A DNA stretch of 64,000 nucleotides from Clostridiales bacterium (GCA_017617995.1 JAFZVE010000045.1:1-64000), one strand, 5' to 3'; positions 1 through 10,033 are shown, counted from the stretch's first letter. A program made the numbers and translations. The notes: generated by a model not told the origin, from the letters alone.

Positions 1-394
1 AAAGATAGTGGTCATCCAGATCAAAGGGCTCATCGACAAGGACGAAACGGTCATCGTAGACGGTCTTTCCGTCTTCTTCCCATGCAATATCAACAATGAA
101 GTGATCGGACGAGGTGATCACTTTTCCGTCAATAGTGACGTTATCGTAAATGCCGACATCTCCTTCTCCAAATTGTGCTACAAAACCGCTGTGACTGTAG
201 ATCATATCGATCAGTCCGGATCTGGTTGCCTCATCGGAATACTCCAGTCGTTTGTCCGCCGTCTGGATATATGCCATGCGATCGTCGATGATTTCCTGGG
301 ATTTCATATACGTAAAGAAGCAGCCTGCCAGAATAAAGGCGACCAGGACCAAAGAAGTGATGATGACTGTGATTCGAATATAGTGCTTTTTCAT
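1..394 (-). CDS. Membrane-anchored protein, 3' part cut by window edge
   Basis: An open frame starts at the ATG at 394-392 and runs off the left edge, so only about 131 N-terminal residues are visible. A GAGGAG ribosome binding site lies about 8 nt before the start. Residues 7-28 form one hydrophobic membrane segment ending in LAGC, so it could be a lipobox or an uncleaved anchor. The remaining visible part is an acidic extracytoplasmic domain. The layout would fit a sensor-protein N-terminus or a surface lipoprotein, but no catalytic domain is visible and I do not recognise a family. It lies 146 nt downstream of the LemA gene on the same strand and may be the last gene of that cluster. Confidence 0.6.
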   Translation of the reverse strand, partial: MKKHYIRITVIITSLVLVAFILAGCFFTYMKSQEIIDDRMAYIQTADKRLEYSDEATRSGLIDMIYSHSGFVAQFGEGDVGIYDNVTIDGKVITSSDHFIVDIAWEEDGKTVYDDRFVLVDEPFDLDDHYL

Positions 395-540
395 TTTGTC
401 GTCTCCTCGCTTTTTTAGTGTACGAAGAGAGTGTAGATCCACGATGTGTATTCTTTATGTACTTTTCAAAAAGTGACAGAACACCATTATCCCGGAACCG
501 GGCAGACTTGAATAAAAGACAAGTGCTTCCGGAAGAATCA

Positions 541-1089
541 TCAGATGCTGATCTTCACATCCACATCCGAACGCTTGACTTCCTCGGCCTCGAAGAAATC
601 TTCCTTCTTGATTCCGGCGGCGCCGGCCACGATGCTGGTCGGGAAAGAAACGATCCTCTGGTTCAAGTCAGATACACCTGCATTGTATGCACGACGAGCG
701 CCCTGCAGATGCTCCTCGACGTCCATGATCGCGACCTGAAGCTGGCGGAAGTTCTCATTGGAATGAAGCTGCGGATAGTTCTCGGCAAGGAAATTCAATT
801 CTTTCTGCACTTCACCCATCGCTGACGCAGCCTGGTTCTTCTCGGAGATGCTCATCCCCTGGCGGAGTTTGATCGCATCGAGGATCGTCTGCTTCTCAAA
901 TGTGGCATATGACTTCGCAACGTCTACCATCTTGGTCAGCACATCATAACGCTTCGTGAGGGCAACATCGATCCCCGAAGAAGCCTCTTCGATCTTTACC
1001 TTCGCTCTGCGAAGACCGTTCATTGTCGAGATCCACCACAAAACGATGATTACAGCTACGACCACTATTGCTCCGATAATGTATTCCAT
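541..1089 (-). CDS. lemA: LemA family protein
   Basis: The 182-residue product has the LemA layout: a single N-terminal membrane helix (about residues 4-20, with tryptophans at its end) followed by a long helical domain. Family-typical segments include KRYDVLTKMVDVAKSYA and the C-terminal region around AGVSDLNQRIVSFPTSIVA. The length matches the family (about 180-200). LemA proteins are anchored with a long helical bundle; their biochemical role is poorly defined, though they often sit beside DUF3137 or TPM-domain envelope proteins. That is the case here: the DUF3137-like gene ends 42 nt upstream on the same strand. No strong ribosome binding site is seen directly before the ATG, which suggests coupling to the upstream gene. 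Confidence 0.9.
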   Translation of the reverse strand: MEYIIGAIVVVAVIIVLWWISTMNGLRRAKVKIEEASSGIDVALTKRYDVLTKMVDVAKSYATFEKQTILDAIKLRQGMSISEKNQAASAMGEVQKELNFLAENYPQLHSNENFRQLQVAIMDVEEHLQGARRAYNAGVSDLNQRIVSFPTSIVAGAAGIKKEDFFEAEEVKRSDVDVKISI

Positions 1090-1131
1090 TCTTTTTGTCG
1101 TACGTTCCTTTCCGGCCCGTACTCTCCTTCC

Positions 1132-2067
1132 TTATGAATATTTATAGATCTGTCTGTCCAGGTTCATTCCCTTTACAAAAGAGGTAACCGCATCGATCTC
1201 TTTCTGTATTTCCATGATATCACTATCATTCGGACTATGATAGATTGGCGGTTCGAGGTGATCCTTTCTGGAATGGATCGCCACATGGAGCTTATTGTCT
1301 ACAAAACCGACCATGATCTTCCCGTCACTTTGGGAAGCCAGGCTCATGAGCCCCTGCATCACTCCCGGAGTCAGAAGGTAGAAAGCTTCCACTTCATTCT
1401 GGCAGAAACACTTGAACATCTTGTTAAACTGTGCATCCTCCGTCTTAAAGGCATGTCTGCGCTCTGTCTTCTTCGTAAAGATCCCCGTCCGCTTCCTCGC
1501 AAAGGAAAAACCATTCTGGATGATCTGAAGATCCGCAGTGAAGTCCTTGTTTGATTCGAAGATCATCCAGCGGCCTTTCAGATACGTCGTCGTTTGGGTG
1601 TGGCCCTCCGAGTCCTGAGTCTCATTCTGGATCAGTATGTCCGATCTTTCAAATTCCACGTTGTTGTAAGTGCCTCGGATGTAGTCCTCACTTTTGTAGA
1701 TATTGCCCATCGACATGAGACCCGTCTGCGAGATCATCTCCCGAGGGAATCCGTACTCGGGCTGATACACCGCGTCCGGGATGACCTGCTGAATCAGAGA
1801 ATATACATACGTCGTTTTATAGTAATTCCGGTATGCCTTAAGGCTCTTATTGACAACGAGCAAGTGAAACACCGCCACGAAAACGATCGCAGCGAAAAAC
1901 GAGAAAAACAGCATCAGCGGTCCCATATCCGAGTATCCCGAAGTCACCATTCTGATCAGGGCGTAGCAGATAAAAGCCAGCGGGATGGCCCACTCACAGA
2001 TACTGAGGATCATCACCTTCTTTCTCATACTTTCCAAAGTATTCATATCCACATCATTGTTTGTCAT
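1132..2067 (-). CDS. DUF3137-like membrane protein
   Basis: A 311-residue protein with two hydrophobic segments near the N-terminus (about residues 18-40 and 50-72) followed by a soluble domain of about 230 residues. The composition and the position directly upstream of lemA match the DUF3137 proteins that accompany LemA in many Firmicutes; their function is unknown. The ATG at 2067 has GGGAG about 8 nt upstream. The gene begins 26 nt after the lipoprotein gene at 2094-3440, so the three genes probably form one transcription unit read leftwards. The soluble part carries the segment WMIFESNKDF, as in homologues that look like membrane-proximal beta-rich domains. Cleavage or enzymatic motifs were not seen. 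Confidence 0.75.
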   Translation of the reverse strand: MTNNDVDMNTLESMRKKVMILSICEWAIPLAFICYALIRMVTSGYSDMGPLMLFFSFFAAIVFVAVFHLLVVNKSLKAYRNYYKTTYVYSLIQQVIPDAVYQPEYGFPREMISQTGLMSMGNIYKSEDYIRGTYNNVEFERSDILIQNETQDSEGHTQTTTYLKGRWMIFESNKDFTADLQIIQNGFSFARKRTGIFTKKTERRHAFKTEDAQFNKMFKCFCQNEVEAFYLLTPGVMQGLMSLASQSDGKIMVGFVDNKLHVAIHSRKDHLEPPIYHSPNDSDIMEIQKEIDAVTSFVKGMNLDRQIYKYS

Positions 2068-2093
2068 ATCCTATTTCTCCCACAGTATTCAGC

Positions 2094-3440
2094 CTAGGGT
2101 ATCGCCGGCCAGTCCAGATCCACGATATATGGTGATCGTAAAGAGCTTCTCCGGGTCCGGGCCTCTCCGGAACCTTCCGGGTTAATATAAGAATAATATA
2201 CCCAATCGTCGATGATCACAAATTTCCAATCGACAATATCGTCACCTCCGACGATCTCTATACCATCGTATTCGTCTATAGCTTCCACGTCCTCTCCCGA
2301 CGCGAAAATAGTATCGGCAACCGACCAGAAGATACTTCCATCCACGGCATTAACCGACCCGTCCGGACAAGTCTGGATGAAACAAGTTTCGCTTCCGTCC
2401 AGCTTTACGCAGAAGTAACCGGATATCTTCGTATCAGCATCATCGTGATCATCATCCTGCTCGTCCACGACAACAAAGTCATTTCCTATGACCGTCATAT
2501 CCGGATCGCTGAGCATGATCATGTCCGGGTTTTCAGGCATCTGCCCATAGAAGTAGAGGTTTTCCCCGTCCGAGAAGAACACATCGGTATTACCGGCGAT
2601 CGCATCCGGCAATATCTCTTCCTGATTCTGCCCGTCTAGGTCCATGGCGTATATTTTTCCGTAGGCCAGGCCGTCAGAGCTTTCTTCTTTCGGATCCGAA
2701 AAGAGGATCTTATCGTCAGTTACACAAAAAGCGATATCACAAGACGGATCTCCGACAGTTGCGGTAAACAGCACTTCTTCGTTACTTCCATCCAGATCAC
2801 ATCGGACTATGGAACCGTCTTTGCAGAAGAAGAGAGACTCACCATATTGGTTCAGACGCGTGATACTTCCTTCTGCAATTTCTTTCACGGAAAAATCCGT
2901 AAGATCGAGTCTCTTGATCGACGTCATATTCTCCCTGAAATACAGATACTGATCAGCAAGAGTCAGCATATCTAAACTGTTCTCTATATCTTTTACCGGT
3001 TTAGGAGAGTAGATGAGATAGGCCTCTCCGGAAGAACGATTCTCCATCTGAATCGCTATTATATGCTTGGCAGGGTGAACGATAAAGAAGTGGTATTTGT
3101 TGTTCCCCGTGGCAAAAGAACCGTTACAGGAATTACCATAACCGAGTCTTCCCTCATCTGGAAGCGCGACCGGTGAGCCATCGGGATTTGTAGAAAGAGG
3201 CGGTCTTCCCAGTTCGATCTGGAAGTCGGTAAGTTGACGATCGGCAGTCGTATTACTAGTCTCGTCACCGTTTGCTACTGTCACTTCATCATTTGCTGGA
3301 AGTGTCGTCGAAACCGGCGCTTCAGCAGTGGGCTCCTTAACTTCTTCCGACTCATCACTTTTCTTTCTGCACGCCGTAGTAAAACTCAAGGCAGATGCCA
3401 GAGCAACCGCCAATACGACAGATCCGGTATTTCTTCTCAT
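2094..3440 (-). CDS. DUF5050-like beta-propeller lipoprotein
   Basis: 448 residues with a lipoprotein signal peptide: RR near the start, a hydrophobic core, then FTTAC with the lipidated cysteine at 24. An acidic, Thr-rich linker runs to about residue 70. The rest contains repeated blades, with strands such as ITRLNQYGESLFF, KIYAMDLDGQNQEEI and ENLYFYGQ, like DUF5050/TolB-type propellers of clostridial surface lipoproteins. It probably sits on the outer face of the membrane; the ligand is unknown. The start is supported by GGGAGGG 6 nt upstream. It is the first gene of the leftward lipoprotein/DUF3137/LemA cluster and is divergent from the solute-binding gene at 3609, with 168 nt between them that hold no recognisable promoter I would defend. 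Confidence 0.7.
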   Translation of the reverse strand: MRRNTGSVVLAVALASALSFTTACRKKSDESEEVKEPTAEAPVSTTLPANDEVTVANGDETSNTTADRQLTDFQIELGRPPLSTNPDGSPVALPDEGRLGYGNSCNGSFATGNNKYHFFIVHPAKHIIAIQMENRSSGEAYLIYSPKPVKDIENSLDMLTLADQYLYFRENMTSIKRLDLTDFSVKEIAEGSITRLNQYGESLFFCKDGSIVRCDLDGSNEEVLFTATVGDPSCDIAFCVTDDKILFSDPKEESSDGLAYGKIYAMDLDGQNQEEILPDAIAGNTDVFFSDGENLYFYGQMPENPDMIMLSDPDMTVIGNDFVVVDEQDDDHDDADTKISGYFCVKLDGSETCFIQTCPDGSVNAVDGSIFWSVADTIFASGEDVEAIDEYDGIEIVGGDDIVDWKFVIIDDWVYYSYINPEGSGEARTRRSSLRSPYIVDLDWPAIP

Positions 3441-3608
3441 AATATCCCTCCCTGCTTATATATTCATGACACACTCATAATTAGATAATAGCAGGGAAAG
3501 GATGTTACTAAGTGAGAAGATCGTCACGTTTATCTATCCGTTTCCTGATAAACTGATGATGAATTATTGGGTTGGCTTGATTCATGGTAGTTTGGGAGAT
3601 GTGCGGTT

Positions 3609-5978
3609 ATGAAGCTATTCAGAAAATGGATCTCGTGTACGTTAGCAGGCGTTTTCCTCGCGTCGCTTTGTCTCTCGGCCGCATCCTGTAAGAAAAAGAC
3701 GTCTTCCGCTAAGAAAGTATCCGAAGGGGATCCGTGGTATTCCGCCAAGAGAGTACTGCTGGATGCGCAGATCATTGAAGAGGACGGCGCAGAGATCGTT
3801 CCCGCCGGACCATGGATGGTAGAGGACAAGTACCTGATGATATATCAGATCATGACCAGCTACGAAGATATGGAGTTGGGGGTCTTTGACCTGGACGGCA
3901 ATCTTCTCCGTATGGTCGATCTCGAAGAGATCATGAACCCCGAGCATGCCTTCGCCGGTTATCTCCCGCTAGGTTTCACCGAAGGAGAAAACGGAGCCCT
4001 CTTTTATTTCACCGGCATGATGTCGCGGAATCTCTATTCTCTGGAGATCGATCTGGAAACCGGTCTTCCTCTCGGATCAAAGACGACGATGGACTTAAGT
4101 ACGATTCCCGAATTCCCCGATTATCTTCTCGAAGACATGCATCTGATCGAGGGGTACGAAGTCATCTTGTATACACATATGTACAACAGAAACAGCAAAC
4201 TTGTTGTTTCCAAAGACGGAAAAGCTCTCTATGACGTCGATTTTTCCAAAGCATTCGGGCCAAATGAATTGAAGTTCGTCTGGGACTACTTCGGTGGCGG
4301 TAACGGCACGGTCATCTTCCGTGGCGCCGGAAAATCACAGGTTACCGGCAGGATCGATCTTTCCACCGGTCAGGTGACCAAGCTCACAGATGCGAAGCCG
4401 ATCTCAGATTACCAGAAGATCTCCTCTACTATGGATGGAAGAGGCTACCTGATCAAGTCGACCGGAATCTATGAGTATGGTGCGGAGAACGGCGAAGACA
4501 TCTGTACACTCAATTTTGATAACTGTGATATCAACCGCTGGGAGAGCCAGACCGCATCCATACTCTATCTTGATGAGAACAAGGTCATCCTCGGCTCCCG
4601 TATGCCACCTGCCAATCGCCATGACCGGAATACCCCTGCGGTCATATATACACTGGAGAAAGCAGATAAGAATCCGCACGTCGGAAAATCAGTGATCACG
4701 GTCGCGAGCTTAGGTGACTCGCTGACCTATTCCGAAGCAGAGGGTCTGCGACTCTTTAACGAGCAGAATACTGACTATTTCGCGCAACTGATCCTTTACG
4801 AGCAGAATGACTACCTTTCCACCGGAGATACCACGTCGGATATCGACGAAACGGATCGTCAGATGTATAGCGCCATGTCCATGGTCAGCGGCAACCTGGC
4901 TTCGGATATCCGTTCCGGAGTCGGCCCGGACGTGGTCCTCGGCGCAGCACAGTCGATCGACTTGCTAAGCAGCCAGTATCTTATGGTTATGTCTTCCTAT
5001 CTCGATGGTAAGAGTTATGACGCTTCGGCATTTTATACGAACCTGATCGATGCGGCCAAAATAGATGGAAAGGCATACTTCATCCCGACCTCATTCACGA
5101 TCGCCGGTATCATCGCAGATGGCACGAAGCTTCCTTCGGATAAGAACGGATTTACCTACGACGAATACCTCTCATATGTAAGCGGATCGTTTAACGGTGT
5201 CGAGCCGGTGACCGAGAAAGTCAGCCGGATGCACTTCATGAACCTCTGCATCCAGAGAAACTATACGCAGTGGCTCAAAGACGGGCGGATGGACTTTAAT
5301 CAGGAAGGCTTCCGCGAACTGGCCGCATTCTTTAAAGACTCGATCCCCGAAGGCATTTCTGTGGCATCGGATAGTGATGAGGTCTGGAGCGAGTCGTTTG
5401 GAGACCTGCCACTGGAGACACCGGCCACATTTATCGAAAACATCAACAGCATGTCGTCGATCGCACACTACAATTTCTATCGGGATAACGTCAGGATCGT
5501 GGGACTTCCTTCATCTGATGGCAGCGGTCTGTCCGCCGGTGTCACCACGTCTTTCTCTGTCACCAATGGAACGAATGTAAAAGCAGGTGCCTTAGCTCTT
5601 CTCGATACCATGCTTTCTGAGGAAGTGCAGAAAGAGACGCGCGAAGCGATCCCGGTGAACCGTGCCGCAGCACGATACAAAGTGGAAAGAGAAGAAAAAG
5701 ACAGCATGGGCACTTACGCCTACTATGCCGATGCCCTAGGCCTTCTGTACCCCATACAGGACTGCCTTCGGATGAGTTGTTGCATCGAGCCCGATTCGAA
5801 GATCCCTGAAATCTTCCTTCAGTCTCTCGAAGAGGTCGACTCGATCTTCCTTCCGGATAACTCGGTCATGATGATCGTGTCGGAAGAGATCCCTGCTTAT
5901 CTTCTCGGCCAGAAAGATATCGATACCGTCATCTCCACGATCAACAACCGATCGAAGACTGTATTTGATGAGAGATAA
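3609..5978 (+). CDS. Lipoprotein: propeller-like domain plus extracellular solute-binding domain
   Basis: 789 residues. A signal peptide with lipobox SAASC gives lipidated Cys27. Residues about 45-350 look like a beta-propeller (repeated blade ends such as YNRNSKLVVSKDGKALYDV). From about residue 360 onward, starting near VITVASLGDSLTYSEAEGLR, the sequence resembles family 1 extracellular solute-binding proteins of ABC importers, including a conserved-looking AYFIPTSFTIAGI segment. No permease or ATPase gene for an importer is adjacent, so a binding or sensing role is as likely as transport. It has the same architecture as the product at 48625-50838 and the three remnants in that locus. The ribosome binding site is a modest GGGAG about 9 nt before the ATG. 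Confidence 0.75.
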   Translation: MKLFRKWISCTLAGVFLASLCLSAASCKKKTSSAKKVSEGDPWYSAKRVLLDAQIIEEDGAEIVPAGPWMVEDKYLMIYQIMTSYEDMELGVFDLDGNLLRMVDLEEIMNPEHAFAGYLPLGFTEGENGALFYFTGMMSRNLYSLEIDLETGLPLGSKTTMDLSTIPEFPDYLLEDMHLIEGYEVILYTHMYNRNSKLVVSKDGKALYDVDFSKAFGPNELKFVWDYFGGGNGTVIFRGAGKSQVTGRIDLSTGQVTKLTDAKPISDYQKISSTMDGRGYLIKSTGIYEYGAENGEDICTLNFDNCDINRWESQTASILYLDENKVILGSRMPPANRHDRNTPAVIYTLEKADKNPHVGKSVITVASLGDSLTYSEAEGLRLFNEQNTDYFAQLILYEQNDYLSTGDTTSDIDETDRQMYSAMSMVSGNLASDIRSGVGPDVVLGAAQSIDLLSSQYLMVMSSYLDGKSYDASAFYTNLIDAAKIDGKAYFIPTSFTIAGIIADGTKLPSDKNGFTYDEYLSYVSGSFNGVEPVTEKVSRMHFMNLCIQRNYTQWLKDGRMDFNQEGFRELAAFFKDSIPEGISVASDSDEVWSESFGDLPLETPATFIENINSMSSIAHYNFYRDNVRIVGLPSSDGSGLSAGVTTSFSVTNGTNVKAGALALLDTMLSEEVQKETREAIPVNRAAARYKVEREEKDSMGTYAYYADALGLLYPIQDCLRMSCCIEPDSKIPEIFLQSLEEVDSIFLPDNSVMMIVSEEIPAYLLGQKDIDTVISTINNRSKTVFDER

Positions 5979-6000
5979 AAGTAGGTCACTTATTTGATCG

Positions 6001-6483
6001 TTATTTCGTATGGACTTTCTTCACCCAGATAACTGTCAGGATCGAAAAGATCACTACCCATACGATCCACAAGAAGAACCACACGTCGATCGCTTGGACA
6101 GCGAGCATGACGATGGTAAAGAAGACGCCGAGCAGTAAACAGAAGAGGATCAGTCCCAGCGTGATCTTGTCACGACCGGCATTGATTGCCCCATCGAAGC
6201 GTTCGAATATCGTCAGCTCATCCGGACGTTTTCTTTTCGGGAAAAGTGACTTCGATATATTGGTTCGGACGATCTCGTAAAATGCATCTGCTGCCTCTTC
6301 TTCATTGTCAAAAACGCGCGGATTGGTTTTCTGCCCGTGCTCTCCATAGAAAATCTCCCAATTTCCATCGTCCCGTATGAGAAGATTGAAGCGTTCGTCG
6401 TAGTTCGCGCACTTGCTGATGTTCAGTGCACGCAGATCGTAATGCTCTTCTTCGAGGCGCTTTTCGAGTTCCCGGATCGTCAT
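6001..6483 (-). CDS. Hypothetical two-helix membrane protein
   Basis: 160 residues. The N-terminal 85 residues are soluble and charged, opening with TIRELEKRLEEEHYDL and continuing with a small alpha/beta-looking module (NLLIRDDGNWEIFYGEHG). Two membrane helices follow at about 105-128 and 132-153, ending in a short basic tail. AAGGAAAAG precedes the ATG. It is convergent with the preceding solute-binding gene (22 nt apart) and tandem with the following lipoprotein gene. I do not recognise the family. The soluble part resembles small immunity or housekeeping domains, but no function can be assigned. Confidence 0.6.
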   Translation of the reverse strand: MTIRELEKRLEEEHYDLRALNISKCANYDERFNLLIRDDGNWEIFYGEHGQKTNPRVFDNEEEAADAFYEIVRTNISKSLFPKRKRPDELTIFERFDGAINAGRDKITLGLILFCLLLGVFFTIVMLAVQAIDVWFFLWIVWVVIFSILTVIWVKKVHTK

Positions 6484-6524
6484 CTTTTCCTTCTACTGCT
6501 TTTGTATAATTCTACTGTTTTGAT

Positions 6525-7514
6525 TCAGCTTACCGGCTGTAGCATCGGCACATAGTCAAATTCTTCACGTTCACTGAACTTTCCATCCAGAGTCGTCTCT
6601 TTACGAATCAGCAGACCGTGCTTATCATATGTATACGTTGTTTCAAAAACAGCTGTATACTTCTTCCCGTCGAGGTAACTTCCATGTGTCGTTTTCTTCT
6701 CTGTTAATACTTTCCCTTCGTTATCATACGTATACTCGGTCTCCGTCCTGTAGTCTATTTCACCGTTTTCCCAATTTACATATGATATCTGATCATTCTT
6801 GTCATTGTATTCATAGAAAGATTCATCTCTATATTCCTGCTCACTTCCGTCATCTGCTTCTATTGTGCTTACGTAGAGATAATGGATGAGATTCCCGTTC
6901 TCATCAAATTCCTCCGATGCCGTCGGATGCCGTTCATAATCATATTCGGTAAAGGAGGAGACAAGAACACCATTCTCATACTGGTATGTGGTAATGGTAG
7001 GATAGTCAGACAATCTGATCAGGTTCCCGTCTTCATCATATTCGTGGTAGGGACCATATCCGTTCGGCTCATCTTTACCTACGTCATAGTTTTTATAGGT
7101 GAGGAGAAGCCCCTGGTCGTTATACTCGTAAACCTTATCAAATTCCCTGTTTTTGGTGAATCCGTTTTTGATGATCCGGTGTTCCTCTCGGGCTAAAGTA
7201 CCATCCTCGTTATAAAAGAAGGTGGTTTGTAAGTGTGTACCTCCGTATTTGTAGTCTTCGGTACTCACACGTCCCTGATCATCGTATTGATACGTCGATT
7301 CCGTCCAATTCCCGTTATTGTCAACCCTGTATCTACAAGAAAGGACATACATGACTTCCATGCCATCCGGAACAGGATCCGTCCAGTCCGGGGCATCTGT
7401 CGGATCAGCATTTCTTCTCGGCCCCCTCTGCAGCAAAGATAAACAACCGGTCATGAAGTTCACGGAAAAGAGGATGCAAAGACAGACGCATAGTTTTTTC
7501 GAAGCACTTCGCAT
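6525..7514 (-). CDS. YD/RHS-repeat-like lipoprotein
   Basis: 329 residues starting at the internal ATG at 7514, which has AGGAG 6 nt upstream; the in-frame ATGs further upstream lack one. The signal peptide ends in the lipobox FMTGC (Cys24). Nearly the whole mature part consists of short tandem beta units with the pattern YxYDxxGxxxxE, for example YQYDDQGRVSTE, YEYNDQGLLLTY, YHEYDEDGNLIRLS and YTYDNEGKVLTEK. This is the pattern of YD repeats seen in RHS proteins, but here in a short, stand-alone lipoprotein without a toxin domain. Such proteins are common in Bacteroidetes and Clostridia and are presumed to be surface-exposed binding proteins. Function unknown. Confidence 0.75.
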   Translation of the reverse strand: MRSASKKLCVCLCILFSVNFMTGCLSLLQRGPRRNADPTDAPDWTDPVPDGMEVMYVLSCRYRVDNNGNWTESTYQYDDQGRVSTEDYKYGGTHLQTTFFYNEDGTLAREEHRIIKNGFTKNREFDKVYEYNDQGLLLTYKNYDVGKDEPNGYGPYHEYDEDGNLIRLSDYPTITTYQYENGVLVSSFTEYDYERHPTASEEFDENGNLIHYLYVSTIEADDGSEQEYRDESFYEYNDKNDQISYVNWENGEIDYRTETEYTYDNEGKVLTEKKTTHGSYLDGKKYTAVFETTYTYDKHGLLIRKETTLDGKFSEREEFDYVPMLQPVS

Positions 7515-7657
7515 TTTTATCTCCTGCATCACGCGCGTATCGGCAACCGATACTTCAGGCAAATAGATCTTCTGCATTCTCCCCTGCAAGACTCATTGTA
7601 TCACATTCTTTTACGATGATATAATGGCTTCGTGGGGGATAGAACAGGAAGGCAAGG

Positions 7658-9301
7658 ATGTTCGGAAGATTCAAAAAAAGAAAGAATAAAGAGCCCTCTA
7701 AGGAAACGGAGCAGAAGCCATCGCAGTGGTCGCCCACCGGAAGCATCTCCTCTTCCTTTCAGTTTTCTCAAAGATCGGAGAGCGATTGGTTTCACGAACA
7801 TCTCGCGCATTTTCAGGACAGCCCGCGCTATCACCTTTCCGTTATGTATTCGCATATCACTTCCGAAGATCCGGAGATTGTAAAAGAAGCATCAGGTATT
7901 ATCGCAGACTATCTGAGGACTCTGGATATAAGAGCCCTCCTCCGTCTGAGCGACGATTTCCGCCAGACCACTTCTCTAATGTGGTCGATCGACTGGTCCA
8001 GGACAGATATCACCAAAATCGAGCAAATCGTCGCTAATGAGGAGACCTTCCTCTGGCTGATGCGTCTCGGGACCTTTCATCCGAACGGCTATTTCCGCGA
8101 AAGATGCACCTGGCGACTGAGATCTGATCCGCCATCCTACATGTACATCCTCCTTCGTCTGAATGACTGGGTAGATCAAGTCTGTGACTGTGCCAAAGAA
8201 GCTCTGAACGACTTTTCGCAGATGACTCTCGATGATCTGATGATGTGTCTTTTCGCGATGGAGAAGCTCCGCCGCTGTGAGCGTCTCAATATCTTTACTT
8301 ACCGCGAGATCAAGGAAAAACTCGCGAAGCGTCTCCGCGAACTGACACCCGTGATCGAAAAGGCGCAGATGCTCCGATACGACGATATGACCCGGAGAGC
8401 CTGCTACCGTCTCCTTCTCGAACAGCAATGTCTAAGCGCAGACGAGATCCGGGGGATCCTCTCCTGGGAGCCTCATCCCCAGTGTCAGATCCTGCTCATC
8501 TCGATGTATCTCAGTTACGGCGACATCTCCGAGGAAGAGCTCGACGAATTCCTCACCCATAAGAGCCTGATCGTCCGTCGATTCGCTCTCGAGAGAAAGT
8601 ACGATCTGACCGGAAAACCCTGGGCAGGTATGGAGGACATGCTCCTGTCGCCTTCGGCGAGTATCCGCAGTGATGTCCGATATATCTTAAGGAAACACAC
8701 CGACATGGATTTCCGCTCGTACTATCTCGAGCATCTCGGGAGACAGGATGCGAGAATCACGGTGAAGAAGATCTGTATCCTGGGACTTGCCGAGACAGGA
8801 AAGCCGGAAGATGCAGATCTCCTTCGGGACTACCTTTCGGAGAACAATGCCGGGATCACGAAGAACACTCTCCACGCGCTGGGCAGCCTGCGCGCAAGTG
8901 ATTTTCACGAGGTATTCTGGAAATATCTACAGGATGAACGTACTCCGATCATGGTGCAGGCTTACCGCGAGATCGCCTCACACAATATCCGTTACGGCGG
9001 AAAGAAGATCTACGATCTTTTCATAGAGACCTCTTCCGAGCATCTTCGGAAGAAACTGGCATATCTACTCAACGCGGAGAACTACTGGGACCGCATCCCG
9101 TATATCCTGATGCTCTACAATTATGAGATTGAAGATGTGAGGCATATCCTCCGCCGTGGCACGAGGAGTCCGTCCAGTTCTTTTGGCGCCACGAAAGAAC
9201 GTCTTGATCTGATCGCCGGTATCCTCGATGACGAGAAGTACGATCTCCCCGAGCAGCTCAAGAAAAGCGTGCGCTTCAATCTCAAGGTCGCCGGAATCTA
9301 G
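7658..9301 (+). CDS. HEAT-repeat-like protein
   Basis: 547 residues, no signal peptide or membrane segment. It has a very basic N-terminal tail (FGRFKKRKNKE), then almost entirely helical repeats in the style of HEAT/armadillo units, such as SASIRSDVRYILRKHTD, ARITVKKICILGLAE and AGITKNTLHALGSLRA. The start at 7658 follows GGAAGGCAAGG. Helical repeat proteins like this act as scaffolds or binding platforms; no partner can be inferred because it is flanked by unrelated genes on the opposite strand. It ends 30 nt before the convergent deacetylase gene. Confidence 0.65.
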   Translation: MFGRFKKRKNKEPSKETEQKPSQWSPTGSISSSFQFSQRSESDWFHEHLAHFQDSPRYHLSVMYSHITSEDPEIVKEASGIIADYLRTLDIRALLRLSDDFRQTTSLMWSIDWSRTDITKIEQIVANEETFLWLMRLGTFHPNGYFRERCTWRLRSDPPSYMYILLRLNDWVDQVCDCAKEALNDFSQMTLDDLMMCLFAMEKLRRCERLNIFTYREIKEKLAKRLRELTPVIEKAQMLRYDDMTRRACYRLLLEQQCLSADEIRGILSWEPHPQCQILLISMYLSYGDISEEELDEFLTHKSLIVRRFALERKYDLTGKPWAGMEDMLLSPSASIRSDVRYILRKHTDMDFRSYYLEHLGRQDARITVKKICILGLAETGKPEDADLLRDYLSENNAGITKNTLHALGSLRASDFHEVFWKYLQDERTPIMVQAYREIASHNIRYGGKKIYDLFIETSSEHLRKKLAYLLNAENYWDRIPYILMLYNYEIEDVRHILRRGTRSPSSSFGATKERLDLIAGILDDEKYDLPEQLKKSVRFNLKVAGI

Positions 9302-9331
9302 GCCGGTCGATATCGGGATCGTGATTCGAAA

Positions 9332-10033
9332 TCAAGTGAAAAACTGCGGTTCGTCGAAGACGAATCCGTTGTCAAGAAGAAGGTCGATCAAAGTGCGATA
9401 GTATTCCGGCACCAGTTCTTCCGTCTCGTCATGGGCGTGAATGATGATCAGGTGACTTCCGTTCCTGTCACCGAGAAGAGAGACCCCGCATTCCGGATCG
9501 ACTTCTTCTGTTCTTCTCAGGATATCCTCCATGGTCACGCCGCTTCCCGGACGGATCATGTATTCACCGAAGTCATACGTCCAGAAAGTATCGATATCTT
9601 TATCCAGTCCCATCTTTTTCCAGATCGGATACGGGATCTGATCGTCCTTCACCTTGTGAAAACCATGCTCGCGGAAATACTCCTGCAGCGCTTCTTTGTT
9701 CTCTCCGCCTTTGTCACCGTAAGGGAAACGGAAAGGACGGTAGACGCGCTTTACACCGGCATCCTGATAGAGCTTATCGAGGACCGCTTCATTCTTCTCG
9801 ATCTCCGCGATGGCTTCATCGAGAGTGAGCTTGGAGAAGAACGGGTGCGAGTAACTGTGGTTGCCGACGATGATGCCGTTTCGTACCGCGTACAGAGCGT
9901 TTTCATAGTTTTCTTCGACCAGCTTTCCCCACGCGAACATAATCGCAGGGATCTTCTTTTCCAAGAGATAATCCACAAAGGCTCTCGTGTTCTTCGAAGC
10001 AATATCATCTATCGTCAGTACTGCATGCGCCAT
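9332..10033 (-). CDS. NodB-type polysaccharide deacetylase family protein
   Basis: 233 residues with the conserved NodB motifs: TIDD near the N-terminus (catalytic base and metal Asp), HSYSHP (two metal-binding histidines, about residues 59-63) and RFPYG (motif 3, about 101-105). The C-terminal region contains LIIIHAHDE, the usual final histidine motif. It lacks a signal peptide and so appears cytoplasmic or exported by an unseen route; many short clostridial family members are like this. The predicted reaction is metal-dependent removal of N- or O-acetyl groups from a carbohydrate, with unknown substrate. The ATG has AAGGAGGAG 8 nt upstream. It follows the GrpB-type gene by 35 nt and may be co-transcribed. 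Confidence 0.88.
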   Translation of the reverse strand: MAHAVLTIDDIASKNTRAFVDYLLEKKIPAIMFAWGKLVEENYENALYAVRNGIIVGNHSYSHPFFSKLTLDEAIAEIEKNEAVLDKLYQDAGVKRVYRPFRFPYGDKGGENKEALQEYFREHGFHKVKDDQIPYPIWKKMGLDKDIDTFWTYDFGEYMIRPGSGVTMEDILRRTEEVDPECGVSLLGDRNGSHLIIIHAHDETEELVPEYYRTLIDLLLDNGFVFDEPQFFT